This document shows, piece after piece, positions 33,601 to 46,356 of a DNA stretch of 64,000 nt; the stretch's first letter is position 1; each line of letters starts with the position of its first letter. The notes below the pieces were generated by a model. That model did no database searches. It was not told where the DNA came from and saw only the letters and a list, made by a program, of their open reading frames with translations. The stretch spans positions 1,426,001-1,490,000 of the forward strand of contig JAFKAC010000011.1 in NCBI GenBank assembly GCA_025766275.1, given 5' to 3'. A program made the translations under genes and the position numbers. This DNA comes from Lactarius indigo (taxonomy: Eukaryota; Basidiomycota; Agaricomycetes; Russulales; Russulaceae).

Positions 33601-35469
33601 TCAGGTCAGGATCACAGGGGGAGGAAGAGAAAGAGGGCACCTCGTCTGCACTGCCACCCCGTCGCCCATCCACACCCACAGCTCTGCTCCCGAGCCTATG
33701 CCAGGCTCGCCTGGGTGTCCCCAGCGGTCGTAGTCCCATTTCCTGAGTTAATAGTCAGATAGAACTCTGGTATCGCGTGTTCTCATGTTCTCGCAGGATC
33801 TGCCCAAGGGCTAGGTGAAAGAGGGTGTAGTGCTGAGCTAGAACGACAACTCAAGTCAAAGAAACGAAGAGGCATCGTTTTGTGAGCCACATACACGTGT
33901 CACCGGCGCCCAAACTTCTTGGATCTCCTGGCACAGCACTACGAAGAGAAGTAGAGAAAGAAAAGTGGGCTGCGAGTTTGCCGTCGATGAGGGGTCGCAA
34001 TGTGAGCTCTTTGCGGTATTCTTCTGCAACTGCTGTCACAGAAAATCCCTTGGGAAGGAAGAAAAAGATAAGACTTACAGCTGGGCTGCGTGTGACCATG
34101 AGAATCATAAGCACTTATATGCTGCATATAATAGTCCATTTGGAATCACGGCCCAGCACAAGCAATTGTTATTTCAAGATAAGTCCAAATCCGATTATAA
34201 TCTCCGTAAGCTCTTTCGATTTTGGTAAGCACATAAAAATTTAAATTTTATTTGCTGATGTTGAAGTGCACTTGCTCAGTACTTGCTCCAATGCCAGGTT
34301 GTCATGGCCAATGACTTCTCGCTGTCTTTTCGGCTTTTCCTTATGTATCTCTGTCAGGGAGTGATGTGTGAAGGTTCTATAACCAAAGGAGAGTGTCATA
34401 GATCAGCATGCCGGAGTCCTTGACTCACACTTTTAATCATAAAACACTCATTTTTGCACACTTTTTGGGCTTGCAGAATGAGTACTGAAGGTATAATACA
34501 CAGATAAAGTACTAAAATATGTTCTATTAGATACACCAATTCCTGATCTTGACATTTTGAGGTGTCAATATGGTGCGTCGTGTGGATGAGACTGATCAGT
34601 TAGTGTCGCATCTCTCGGGTCGCGTCGGTTTTATTTCACTGTTGCATCAGTGGACTAACAATAGTATGACCAATGGGCTCTGAGGCCTGAGTACGGTAGA
34701 TTGGAGTAGATTGTTGTCAATTGGCGCCTATCTGGCGATGGACCGCATTCTGACCACCACATATGGCACAACAGAGAACAGCACGTCTGTCGTGCCGTGT
34801 AGCTTTATCCATGTGGCGGAGGTTGGAGTTGCGCCTTCCCGACGAGTGGCGACCCTCAAAACTGCTGGGGACCACGTGGGCTGCAGAACCATTCTGCCTC
34901 CCCCTTCGCCGCCGCGCTTTAAGCGGGACGACCCTGCTGACCCAATCTGTAACGTGACTAACGTCAGCGCGCACAGCCAGCTCAGCAGCGACGGAGACAC
35001 GGCGCATGATAGTGCATGCAACCGGATGGCGCCGCCACTCACTGGCACGGCATGGCTACTGTCGGAAACAGTCACTCAAATTGGCATGCGACTATGGTCG
35101 GTTTACGATGAAAGACTACAAAAAAAACCATATACGGGGCCGCGGGGGCATGTACCTTCACGAGAATGCAGTAGTGGTCTTCAATATCGCGCTTACCATC
35201 ACGACGGACCTTCAAGAATACGACTTTGGTTACGAACAGTTCTATGCATTCTGTGGACGCAAACGCGGATTGTGCAGAATTCTGTAGAGAACACGAATAG
35301 GAAGAGGCGAACGTGTGTAAGTGTAAACCTTGAAGCTTGAAGCTTGACGGGTGTTGCCAAGTGTAGAAATATGATAGCATAACCCCAGGCCCGGGGCTGA
35401 AATCCCTCCCCGAAACACCAAGACGAGAAAGCATTTCCAAGCCATGTTTACAACATATCTGACGACCCC
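33601..35469. other. Spacer between the GH5 remnant and P450 copy 3
   Basis: It may hold decayed GH5 exons at its left edge. An open frame at 34711-35340 on the plus strand and another at 35072-35440 on the minus strand lack recognisable domains. AT-rich sequence covers 34190-34560. I see nothing else. Confidence 0.4.
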
Positions 35470-37324
35470 TTATTTGTACAAATTCAGGTCTTTTTTCAAT
35501 AATGCCTCGGCGTCCGTGAATCGAGGGACCGCCTTACACTCGAAAGGCTTGGGGCGACTGATACGCCCAAGTTAGTGCGAATCCATGGAAGAAGTAAGAG
35601 CACGCACGCCCCAATGCCGATGCGCACAAGGGTGTGCACGTCCAATTCACCCTCCACGCCCTCAGGGCGCTCGAAACGCAGAGCCCACAGCAGTGTCGCA
35701 AAGTCGATCCCGAGCGTCCCTTCCGCAGCGAACCTCCCAGGACACACCCGCCGCCCATATCCAAACGAAACATGACCCTCGTGTCCGTCCATCAAGCCCT
35801 TGACTTGGCCCTTCTCGTCCAGATGCCGAGACGGGTTGAAACGCGCTGAGTCAGCGCCAAACATGGCCGGGTCGGAATTGATCAAGCGCATGTTCGGGAG
35901 GATGATCGTGCCCTTGGGGATATACATGCCCTCGTACCAGTCGTCCGCAGACGAGGCGTGCGGTATGCTAAAGGGAAGTGGGGGAGACCAACGAAGTACC
36001 TCTTTGACCATGGCGCGGATATAGGGGAGAGAGGGAAGGTCAGCAAAGGTCGGTGGGCGAGCGCGGCCGACCACTTGGTCGAGCTCTGCGTGGGCCCGGA
36101 CTTGGACCTCGGGAAATGCGAGCATGGCAAGAAGCCACCAGTGGAGCGTAATAGACGTTGTCAACCCACCGGCGGCGCTACAGTACACAAAGTCTCAGGG
36201 AGTATCAATGAGATACATATCAGGGGACATACAGTACGTCACCGAGAAGCCAGGCCCTCTCGCGTTCCGATAAGGGGTACTTATCCTGGTTTTTCAGGAG
36301 CGTAGCACCAAAGCAAGGCCGATCAATCACTTTCGCCTGCTGGTGTTGGTATCTATCGTTATCTCACCGGTGAACCAATGCAGCGAGCACATACCAAGTC
36401 GTCTACGACCCCACTGAGAAGGTGTTCGTTCCTCAGTGAGTCTCGGACGAACCAGTACTGTGCGTCCTGTTTCCACTTGGCTAACCTGCGTGCCATTATG
36501 ATATAAATCCATGGTCAGTAAAGCAATGCACGCACCAACTTATATTTCATCCATGGGAAAAATTTGGCCAGACGCATCCCAGGGTGCACTTCGTGCATAA
36601 TGCGTAATATATGTTCTGCGACTCCTAAGACGACTGGGTCGTCCTCTGATTCTACCGGCGGATGATCGTAATTTATGGACAATAGGCTGGACCACGTATG
36701 ACGTTGGAATTGCTTCGGAGAAGGTGGATTCTTCATCAGCGCCAGGGTCAAAATGATTGCTTCACGATTCTGGATGGGTTGGAAGTACTGTACGGCGGTT
36801 TTGGAGAAGCCGTCCACAGTAGGACGACGGAAGCGGCGCCATCTATGCGGGATGAGCAATGAAACCAGACAGAAGGTTGAGCAGCGTACAAATCGCCATA
36901 TCCTGTGAGGAAAAATGACATGTTCTGGGTTAGGAATCCGCCTGCAGAGACGAAGTACGGTCGATCGGAATATATATTGGACCGCTTGTCAAGCAAATCG
37001 ACGGCTACGCGCTGGCTGTTGATTACGAGAATTCCCTTTCCAAGAGCGCTCAGATACATAAGTTCACCTGAAAGGGGGTGAGCATATTTCTGGGTGAAAT
37101 CAAAGGTCTGAGATGGCACCATATTCGTCCTTCCGTTGCGGTGATGACAGCCAATCATGGTCTAAGGCATGTAGGGCGTCACCAATGATGGGCAACCCTT
37201 TGGGACCTGGTGGAAGATTACGAAAGGCTCTTCGGGTGACTCGGACTATAAGACACAGAATAAAGCCTGCGAGAGGAATTGCGGCAAGAAGGTGGACCCT
37301 GCGGTCCCCGCTAACCCCGGGCAT
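35470..37324 (-). CDS. Cytochrome P450 monooxygenase, array copy 3 (divergent)
   Basis: Exons are 37324-37120, 37067-36890, 36842-36540, 36485-36395, 36336-36233, 36177-35608 and 35557-35470, giving 512 codons, intact, with all GT-AG introns. It is the most divergent copy. It has a longer N-terminus before the anchor (start chosen at 37324; an earlier in-frame ATG at 37381 exists). Exon 3 is three codons shorter because its donor has moved, to a weak GTTGGT, removing the IPS residues present in other copies. The I-helix reads AAGGLTT where the others have AGGETT, so the acidic residue before the conserved threonine is replaced by leucine at about 299. PPGPKGLPIIGD, WRRFRR, EVLRW and FGYGRRVCPG (C about 439) are kept. 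It is probably folded and haem-binding but may differ in oxygen activation or substrate. Confidence 0.88.
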
Positions 37325-37486
37325 CTTCCAAATAAAACTAATATTTTCGAGAGAGGGCAGAATGCGAGGCAGAACGGCCATAGCACGCGATTGAAACGGA
37401 GTGTCACTGGCGGACAGACACCATCTCCAGTACGTATGACGGGTTATATATCGTACGGATTGGCTGCGCAAATCAGGGAGAAGGGT

Positions 37487-37507
37487 TTAGGGTTTACTAA
37501 ACCCTAA
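37487..37507. repeat. Telomere-like palindrome
   Basis: TTAGGGTTTA, one spacer base, then TAAACCCTAA. It lies about 160 bp upstream of the P450 copy 3 start and contains one TTAGGG motif in each orientation. Confidence 0.7.
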
Positions 37508-38570
37508 GACAACCGACGTGGCTAGAACGAGTCTGGGGCCGACTCTGGGAAACAGACTAGAAGGACCGTAATTGGTAGCGGGCGCTTGGATGCGGCTCAC
37601 CCCGGGATGAAAAATCCTTAGAAGACCCCGTTTAGCAGTTTAAAGACAAGATTCTAGAAGCGTACATATTTGTTGAGGATTTTACCAAGTACTAGTGGGC
37701 TGTATACTTGGCTGCTTGCTTCCGAGTCAAGCTTACTTTGTAGATTCAGTTTAAGTTACTTCAAGCTATTTAGCCAACTGCTGGACGTCACATTAGTTCA
37801 CATCACGTGGTGTGAACTAGAACAGACTCGGAGCCTCGGGGCCGTCATCTGGACTTAAAGTTGGGGCTATTCCGGAGTCCTTGGTGGGCCAAGAGTGAAC
37901 GACCCTGATCGTGTAAGAAAAGGTTTCAAGGCACTACACTATTGCTAGCATTTCTGAGAAAGTGTCAGGCTCATCCGAGTCACCGTCCGGATTCCAAGTC
38001 GACCATATCGCTTCCACAATGTGAATATGTTTTCCATTATGTACCCTATCAAGACTGAGCGAGGACTCAGAAGCCCACGACACCATTCAACGTACTTCAC
38101 ACGAGGGGTGAAGCCGGTGGAAGAAGAGCGTTTGGTGGACATATAGTTCAGTGTGATTAGATCGTCTGCGCATTTGGTTTCGAGTTTCAATGTTCCGGGG
38201 GGTTTTTTTTTTCCCGAATCTATTTGAGTGTGCCTTGTACATGGCCCTATGTGGCACTTCGACAACACGTTTATTCCTGTACGGTTATCTTCCCACTTCC
38301 CATTTTACAATAGAACAATACTACTGACATGCAGCCTTGAAGGTTGGGAAATACGATGGACCTTCGATAACACGTCATCGATCACGAGAACAATTATCGG
38401 CATTCTGTGGTCATACAGGATAGGCATGAGGGTGAAGCAGTGAGAACAAAGGCGGTGGCGGCGGCGGCGGCGGGGTGACAAGGAAGGTGTAACACGGCTC
38501 CACATCTCCCTTCTAAAATTGTCAAAAACAAAGCTCACCCAAGATATCACACAACACAGTCGGAAGTACA
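37508..38570. other. Spacer between P450 copies 3 and 4
   Basis: No supported gene. From about 38330 rightwards the sequence matches the 3' flanks of copies 1 and 5 (GTCATAC followed by GATAGG, and AAAGCTCACCCAAG close to the stop), so the duplicated unit includes 3' flank. A GGC/GGT microsatellite lies at about 38449-38475. Confidence 0.5.
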
Positions 38571-40421
38571 CTATTCGTAGAGATCCAGTCCTTCTTTCAG
38601 TAAGGCTTCAGCCTCCGCAAACCGAGGGACTGCCTTGCACTCGAAAGGCACAGGGTGTCTATTGCTGAAGGGTTAGGGAGAACCAATGGACAAAACAACC
38701 AAAAACACGCACGCAGAGAGGCCGGCGTGAACAACGGTGTGCACATCCAACTCACCCTCCGCACCCTCAGGACGCTCGAAACGCATTGCCCACAGCAGAG
38801 TCGCAAAGTCGATCCCAAGCGTCCCTTCCGCGATGTGCCTCCCGGGACACACCCGCCGCCCGTACCCAAACGAAGCGTGTCCATCCTCCCAACCTTCCAT
38901 CACCACCTTGACTTGGCCCTTCTCGTCCAGATACCGAGCCGGATTGAAACTTGCCGAGTCGGCGCCAAACACTGCCGGATCGAAGTTGACCACGCGCGTG
39001 TTCGGGAGGATGACTGTGCCTTTGGGGATGAACATGCCCTCGTAGCAGTCGTCCGCAGACGAGGCGTGTGGGACGGCAAAGGGGGCCGTTGGTGACCAAC
39101 GCAGTATCTCCTTGACCATCGCGCGGATATACGGTAGAGAGGGGAGGTCTGCGAAAGTTGGTGGACGAGCGTAGCCTATGACTTCGTCGAGCTCTGTGTG
39201 CGCCCGGGCTTGGACTTCAGGGTGAGCGAGCATAGCAAGCAGCCACCATTGGAGTGCAGTAGACGTCGTCTCTCCACCCGCGATACTACAGTTTGTGAAC
39301 CTTTAGATACACGTCGGGAAATCATCAGGGGACGTACAGCATATCACCGACGAGCCAAGCCTGTTCGCGTTCCGAGAGGCGGTATTTGTGCTGATTTTTG
39401 ATCAATGTAGCGCCAAAGCTTGGCTGATCGATTCCTTTCGCCTGGGATTAGTATTCATAAATTAACAACCAATTTCATTGGGAGACCACCACAGCAAGCA
39501 CGCACCAAATCATCAGAAACTTTGCTGAGAAGACGTTCGTACCTCAGGGAATCTTGGACAAACCAGTAGCGTGCGTCCCGTTTCCACTTGGCGAACCTGC
39601 GTGCCACGGTGAGAGGAAGCCAACAATCAGTAACACAATAATAGTACACACCTACTAGGAATATATTTCATCCATGGGAAGTATTCAACCAAGCGCGCCC
39701 CTGGCTGTGTCTCACGCGACAGGCGCTCCACATGGTCTACTATCCCCATAATAACTGGGTCGTCTTCTGATTCTACGGGGGGTAGATGGTAATTGATGGA
39801 GAGTATGATGGACCATGCGTGTCGCTGGAAATGCCTCTTCGCAGAAGGGGCACTATTCATCAGCGCAAGCGCCAACATGATCGCTTCGCGATTCTGGATG
39901 GGGTAGAAGTCTGGTATGGCCGATTTCGAGAAGCCTTCCACTGCCGGACGACGGAACCGGCGCCACCTATTGGGGATCAGCGCAGAACAAGACAGTGTCG
40001 GATGGCATACAGTTCGCCATATCTCGTGAGGACAAATGAGAGGTTCTCAGTTAGGAATTCACCCAAGGAGATGAATCGCGGTCGATCGGAATATATGTTG
40101 GATCGTTTCTCAAGCAAATCAACGGCAACGCGCTGGCTGTTGAGGACAAGGATTCCCCGGCCAAAGACGCTTAAGTACATTAATTCTCCTGAAAGGTGCG
40201 TGAGCGAATTTTGGAATAGATTGGAGGTCCAGAGTGTTACCATAGTCGTCCCTCCGTTGCGGTGACGCTAGCCAATCTTCATTTGCGGCGTGTATAACAT
40301 TGCCGATGAAGGGCAGGCCTTTGGGACCCGGAGGGAGATTACGAGAGGTTCTTTGAGCGAGCCGAGCTATGATCCAGAGGACAAGGCCAACGAGGGGAGT
40401 GGAAATAAGGAGGTAGGACAT
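38571..40421 (-). CDS. Cytochrome P450 monooxygenase, array copy 4
   Basis: Exons are 40421-40241, 40188-40011, 39966-39652, 39596-39506, 39441-39338, 39285-38713 and 38658-38571, giving 509 codons with no internal stop and all GT-AG introns of 44-64 bp. Anchor MSYLLISTPLVGLVLW, PPGPKGLPFIGN, WRRFRR, I-helix AGGETT, EILR and haem loop FGYGRRVCPG (C about 436) are all present. A small change is ADDCYEG where other copies have ADDWYEG. It shares an extended 5' flank with copy 5, and these two form the closest pair by flanking sequence. It is a membrane-bound monooxygenase of unknown substrate. Confidence 0.9.
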
Positions 40422-42558
40422 GGGGTCGCTAGTAACCTCGTATCAAAGCAAAACAAGAGGTCTCTGGAGGGGGCTGAGATACCACAGGAACGACGGTGGC
40501 ACGTATTATACTGAGGCGCTTCGCGGGTAATTTGTGTGAATTCAGTTTTAGTCGCCGGTAAGTCAGGCACATGTGGCACTAGATGCTTACAGAAATCGAC
40601 AGCTAACATATAAAAAGTGTAACGTCAGCCAATATAGCTTCTAGCATGGGAGCAAAATATCACACTGGCATGATCACAGGCCAAGAGTCGGTACTCACAC
40701 TCGTACATTTTGGAAATCTAGGCAATTTCACAGAAATTTGTCTGGCCGACATTTTTATTCCACTGTCGACTATCTGCGATAACTTGAGATGAAGGGACTT
40801 GAGATGGCGCGGATTCTCGCACACCCACTCTCATGAACTCCCATAGAGTTTCGCCGGTCCATGATGCATGATGGGGGCGGCCATGGGCGCTGTTGCGCGT
40901 GCAATTGCTTATGTGGATGTTTTGACTGGGAAAGGATCTCCATCACACTCGGATTTATTTTTTATTTACGAACTTTTGTTCTGTCCGCTGTTTCTGTGTT
41001 TCTTGCGTGGATAAGTCATTAGCGACAAAGTGTGCGCTTACCTTGAGCTCCTCGCAAAAGACACGAGTGAAGGGTGACCAAGGGTCCGCCCCGGGCCCCC
41101 GTCGCGACAACCTCGCATTTTCTGTCTCAACGATATCCCTAGGATGCTCTCGACGAACCCCAACTCTTGTTACGGATGACTCGGAATATCTCACAACTTA
41201 AATACAGTCAGCGAAAGTACCATGATGTTACGTATGAGTCTGAGTCACAACTCACTGGCAACACCATCGTCACGCTCTTCAAATGCTATTTGTGTCTGTG
41301 CCCCTACGACGTACTCTCAGCGTCTGCAGTGGTGTGCGTGGAGAGCTGAAGTCCGTCTGCACGGTGGTTTTCTCGTGCGCGTGCATAGCTGACTATGTGA
41401 TCGGGATGCAAGTAGAACAGGAATGACGTACAAAGATCGTTGGCTTGGAACACGAGCACGCCGGCCCGCCCTGTAAGCAACGGCCAGTGACCTCACTGTT
41501 GAGGGAGAATGAGAGCACGTCGTGTTGCTTAAGTCACGAGAGTTGATGAAGTGAGGGAGAAATGTGGGGGGAGATTGGCGCCAAGCAGAAGGCGCAGGGG
41601 CTTGGCACTCCCTATTCGTCGGGACAGCGCTCCGTTTGTGGGCGGTTCGCTCATCACACCAAATATCTTGTCCGGCGCCGCCTTTGGTATACCGTCCACT
41701 CCGATTACATACTGTAGCGTCTCGTCTCTGGGAATATCTGTTGATCCGAACGCGTGAATACCCAAGTCTAAAAGTTTCGTAGTAAGCGTCAACTTTGCAA
41801 AACGGAGCTAGCGCCAAATGAAATACGTCTAGGCCCCGGATGCTGACATACTGTAGGGATGCGCGCTTGATTCACAATCCGTTACTAGTATGGGGTGGTG
41901 TGGAGTACGGTAACTTACTATATTCTATAAACGCTGGACATGAGGTCTGGACTTACTCCAAGCGCGTCGGCGGCAGACAGTCTCAAACGACGATGAGAGA
42001 TACAAAAAGGGGCCCAGATAAAGCTAAGGTCAGTCGACGGGTCGCAAAACTGTGTTCGTGAGTAAAGAGAGAAGCACGAGCCTTGGAGGTGCCTTCGTGG
42101 TCAAGTTTGCAGCAGTCTAGCCTCTAGACTCTAGAGAACTCCTGGCGAGGAATGTCCGTCGCGAGAAAATCGTGAAAGGTGCGACAAACCGGAGACACCA
42201 CGGGAAGGACGTGAGGTTTGATACCAAAACGACAAATTTCAGGCCCATATCATGATCGGTAGACTGAGCACCTTCCTAAAATGGAAATTTGTGGGGGAAG
42301 AAAGTGTTTGATGAGGTGTGTGGCACGTAGCATTGAAGGTCGGGAAATAAGACGGAGCTTCGATATTACGGGCTTCGTCATGAGAAAAATTATCGGCATT
42401 CGGGGGTCATACGAGATAGGCACGAAGGTGAGCTACTGAGAGCAGATACGTGGGGGACTGGAAAGGAAAGTCTGACAGCACAGCGGCAGGTATCCCTTCT
42501 GAAAAGTGCCAACAATAGAGCTCGCCCAAGCTATCACACCGCACGGTCGGAAGCCCGC
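40422..42558. other. Spacer between P450 copies 4 and 5
   Basis: The first 300 bp or so are the 5' flank of copy 4, homologous to the flank of copy 5, with an ATATAAAAAG motif near 40608. Open frames at 41317-41817 and 41529-41792 on the minus strand have no recognisable domain. From about 42330 the sequence is the 3' flank of copy 5 (GGTCATACGAGATAGGCACG), related to that of copy 4. Confidence 0.45.
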
Positions 42559-44435
42559 CTATTCGTGGAGATCTAATGCTTCTTTCAATAATGTCTCGGC
42601 CTCCGCAAACCGAGGGACTGCCTTAAACTCGAAAGGCACAGGGTATCTGTTACTTACGGGTTAAGGAGAATCAACGGACAAAGCAACCAAAAACACGCAC
42701 GCAACGACGCCCATGCGAACAATGGTATGCACGTCCAACTCACCCTCTGCACCCTCAGGACGCTCGAAACGCATTGCCCACAGCAGCGTCGCAAAGTCGA
42801 TCCCAAGCGTCCCTTCCGCGACGTGCCTCCCAGGACACACCCGCCGCCCGTACCCGAAAGACACATGTCCCTCCTCCATTCCACCCATCAGTACCTTGAC
42901 TTGGCCCTTCTCGTCAAGATACCGAGCCGGATTAAAACGTGATGAGTCGCTGCCAAACACAGCCGTATCGAGGTTGATGACGCGCATGTTCGGGAGGATG
43001 ACCGTGCCTTTGGGGATGAACATGCCCTCGTACCAGTCGTCCGCAGACGAGGCGTGTGGAACGCCGAAGGGAGCTGTTGGCGACCAACGCAGTGCCTCCT
43101 TGACCATCGCGCGGATGTAGGGTAGAAAGGGGAGGTCAGCAAAAGTCGGTGGACGAGCGTAACCCACGACTTCGTCAAGCTCTGCGCGCGCCCGGACTTG
43201 GACCTCAGGGTGAGCGAGTAGAGCGAGCAGCACCCAGTAGAGTGTAGTAGACGTCGTCTCTCCACCAGCGGTACTACAGTATGTGAGCCTTTAGATACTC
43301 GGAGCATGTTGGGCAATACCTCAAGGGACGTACAGCATGTCACCGGCGAGCCAAGCCTGCTCGCGTTCAGAAAGGCGGTATTTGTGCTGATTCTTGATCA
43401 ATGTGGCACCGAAACTTGGCTGATCAATTCCTTTCGCCTGAGATTGGTGTTCATAAATTAACAATTCATTTCATTGGGGACCACCACAGCGAGCACGCAC
43501 CAAATCATCAACAACTTTGCCGAGAAGACGTTCGTGCCTCAGGGAATCTTGGATAAACCAGTAGCGTGCGTCCCGTTTCCATTTGGCGAACCTGCGTGCC
43601 ACGGTGAGAGGAACGCCACAGTCAGCGGCACGATATTAGTACATACCTACTCGGAATATATTTCATCCATGGGAAATATTCAACCAGGCGCTCTCTCGGA
43701 TCGATCTCGTGCGCCATGCGCCGCATATGGTCTACGATTCCTATGACAACTGGGTCATCCTCTGATTCTACGGGGGGTAGACGGTAGTTGATGGAGAGTA
43801 CGATGGACCATGCATGTCGTTGGAAATGCTTCTTCGCATTGGTGGCACTATTCATCAGCGCAAGCGCCAACATGATCGCTTCACGACTCTGGATGGGGTA
43901 GAAGTCTGGTATGACCGATTTCGAGAAGCCTTCCACTGCAGGACGGCGGAACCGGCGCCATCTGTGGGGAATCAGCGCAGAACGAAGACAGAATGTCGAA
44001 TGACACACAGATCGCCGTATCCCGTGAGGACAAATGAGAGGTTCTCGGTTAAAAATTCATTGCAGGAGATGTATCGCGGTCGATCGGAATATATGTTGGA
44101 TCGTTTCTCAAGCAGGTCAACGGCGACGCGCTGGCTGTTGAGGACAAGGATTCCCCGGCCAAAGACACTTAAGTACATCAATTCACCTGAAAGGCGGATG
44201 AGCAAATTTCGGAATAGATTCAAGTTGAAAGTCCAGAGTGTTACCAACCATAGTCGTCCCTTCGTTGCGGCGACGCTAGCCAATCGTTATCTGCGGCGTG
44301 TACAACATCGCCAATGAAGGGCAGGCCTTTGGGACCCGGGGGGAGATTACGGAAGGCTCTCTGAACGAGCCGAGCTATGAGCCAGAGGACAAGGCCAACG
44401 AGAGGGGTAACAACAAGGACTCGGAGGTAGGACAT
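42559..44435 (-). CDS. Cytochrome P450 monooxygenase, array copy 5
   Basis: Exons are 44435-44249, 44186-44009, 43961-43647, 43591-43501, 43437-43334, 43273-42701 and 42646-42559, giving 511 codons, intact, with all GT-AG introns. It has an N-terminal anchor, PPGPKGLPFIGD, WRRFRR, I-helix TAGGETTSTT, EALRW and FGYGRRVCPG with C about 438. The start at 44435 aligns with copies 1 and 4, allowing three extra residues before the anchor. The last exon reads PFEFKAVPRFAEAE, with Phe replacing the Cys of other copies. Membrane-bound monooxygenase; substrate unknown. Confidence 0.9.
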
Positions 44436-45098
44436 GAGGCCGCGGTAACCTCACGTATCAGAGTAAAACCAGAGATCTTTGAGGAGGCTTAACAACCACA
44501 GGAATGACTTGTCAGTACGTAGCAGCTCTTAGGCTTAGCTACGGCTGGTCTTCGTCTCCGGCATTTAGCATCCCAGTATAAATATTGAATTTGTTTAATA
44601 GAAAAAAAGAACGATGTGTCAGTCCGAGAATCGTGGGTAATTTGTGCGCTCCTAGTTAGTTGCCAGTGGATGCATCGCACTAAGTGGTTACGGAAACTAG
44701 CGAGAAGCCGTATATATAGAAGTGTAATGCTCGGAGTTCCAGAAAGCTTCCATCATGGCAGTAAAAGATCACAACTCAGAAAGCGTGGACAAGAGTTGGT
44801 ATTCACATTCTTATATTTTGGAGATCTAGTAGACGATATCATAGTTACTCATCTGGCCAACCTGTTCAAGTTTGAGTGCATGATTGTTGAGACTATTCGT
44901 GATAACTTGAGATGACGTGACTTGAGCTTGAGTTGACGGAGATTGGGGATCTCCCGCGGGAGCCACGGATTGGATGCGGGTGCGTAGACAATTACTCATG
45001 TTGATTGGGCAAGAGTCTGGGATGAGGACTTATCGACTTTCTTTATTAACGAATCTTCTCTAAATCATTCCTGTCCGCTTCTTTGTGGATAAGTCATT

Positions 45099-45176
45099 AC
45101 AGCTAGTTCCATAACGATTGTCCCATGGTGACTGTTTTTTGGACAAAGGCGAGATTTGAATGGGTAACTCTGCCAC
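45099..45176 (+). repeat. 78-bp direct repeat, unit 1
   Basis: It begins ACAGCTAGTTCCATA and contains TTTGAATGGGTAACTC; unit 2 at 45227-45304 matches with about eleven differences. The 50-bp spacer between them is unrelated. Confidence 0.75.
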
Positions 45177-45226
45177 TGAGATCTGAGATCTGAAACCGCA
45201 CATCTGCCGAGAATAACAAGACAGAT

Positions 45227-45304
45227 ACAGCTGGTTCCATATCGATTGTCCCCTGGTGACCATTTTTTGGATATAGGCGAGGTTTGAATGGGTAACTCCG
45301 CCAC
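45227..45304 (+). repeat. 78-bp direct repeat, unit 2
   Basis: Second unit of the pair; it begins ACAGCTGGTTCCATA. Its origin is unknown. Confidence 0.75.
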
Positions 45305-46351
45305 CATGCCGAGTTTTTTCTCGCACAGAAATTAATTGTAGTAATTAAAAAAAGATTCATATCATTGACTTATCGTTTTCAAGCGCGGGGGTTTTCAAGG
45401 CACCGATTACCAATTAAATTACTAATGATATTCAACGTGTCGAGAGGAACGTGAACGACTTTGTGGGTTGCTTACCTTGGCTTACTGAGGACATATGCTC
45501 GTGCTGAATGAGGAGAGTAAGCGGGTAACATGAATGTTCGGCACGAACTGCATGTGAGAGGGTGCGAAAAAGAAAAAAAAAAAATTGTAATTAGGGAATG
45601 AGCAGGCGTGCTAGGAGCGACTAAGACCAAGAGGGAATGCGGGGCGGTAAACGACTAGATACGAGAACCCATGAACTAGTAGAGACCGGGCGGAAGCACG
45701 AAGTGCTTCTTGATCAAAAAGCGGTTTGTGTCCAAGTCGAGGTTGCAAGTGGCAGGTGGGAAGCCTCCTGGAGTGTGCTGATGCACGAGGGACAAAAACT
45801 CGCTTCTTCATCGATCCTTTGGTGCTTTTTACTCCTAGGGCGTGGTGGGCAGGCGAAAACAAAAGATTTACAGTTCTTTGAACCGGCTGAAAAAAATGGA
45901 TGGACAGAAACTAAGACGAGACGTACAAGTAGTGTCCCTGTAGTGGTGCTGTCGTTGCGGAGAAGTGATGGGTGGGAAAGTCGTTTTAGATGGTGACGTT
46001 TCAAAGACTGGGTAGGTGGGATTATGTAGAGCAGTGAGAACTGCCACGAGGGATAGGACGCGGCGATGTTGAGGACTTCAGAACAGAGAGGAGGGAGGTT
46101 CATTGCATGATGAATAAGAGTTGAGCGGTGAACTGCAATAAGTTTCTCAGAACTGGAACTCGCATTGTCATTGTAATAATTGTTGGTCCTGTTATGGTCA
46201 CCAACATCTACGACGTGAATTGTTTAGGGTGCCACAATGCGACCTACTTCACCACCCCTGATGTCATCACTGCCAATGCCTCATCCACCAGCACACCAGC
46301 CATGCTCAAGCTTGGGATCCACGAAAAGTGCTTGAATATGCGCCAAGCCCA

Positions 46352-46356
46352 TATGA
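46352..46356. other. Target site duplication TATGA, left side of element C
   Basis: TATGA precedes the element C 5' LTR (TGTTACGATTC) and is repeated at 61924-61928 after the 3' LTR. Removing the composite insertion restores one TATGA. Confidence 0.9.

Larger units (their letters stand above)
44436..46351. other. Spacer between P450 copy 5 and element C
   Basis: The 5' flank of copy 5, homologous to that of copy 4, runs to about 44900 and includes TATATATAG near 44711. A duplicated 78-bp unit lies at 45099-45304. Frames at 45637-45996 and 45714-46103 lack recognisable domains. At 46128-46356 an open frame crosses into the element C LTR; its pre-insertion continuation is at 61929. Confidence 0.45.

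Noticed and set aside
34711..35340. 209-codon open frame downstream of P450 copy 3
   Set aside because: Low-complexity, Arg/Ser-rich composition with no domain and overlapping frames on the other strand; probably chance.
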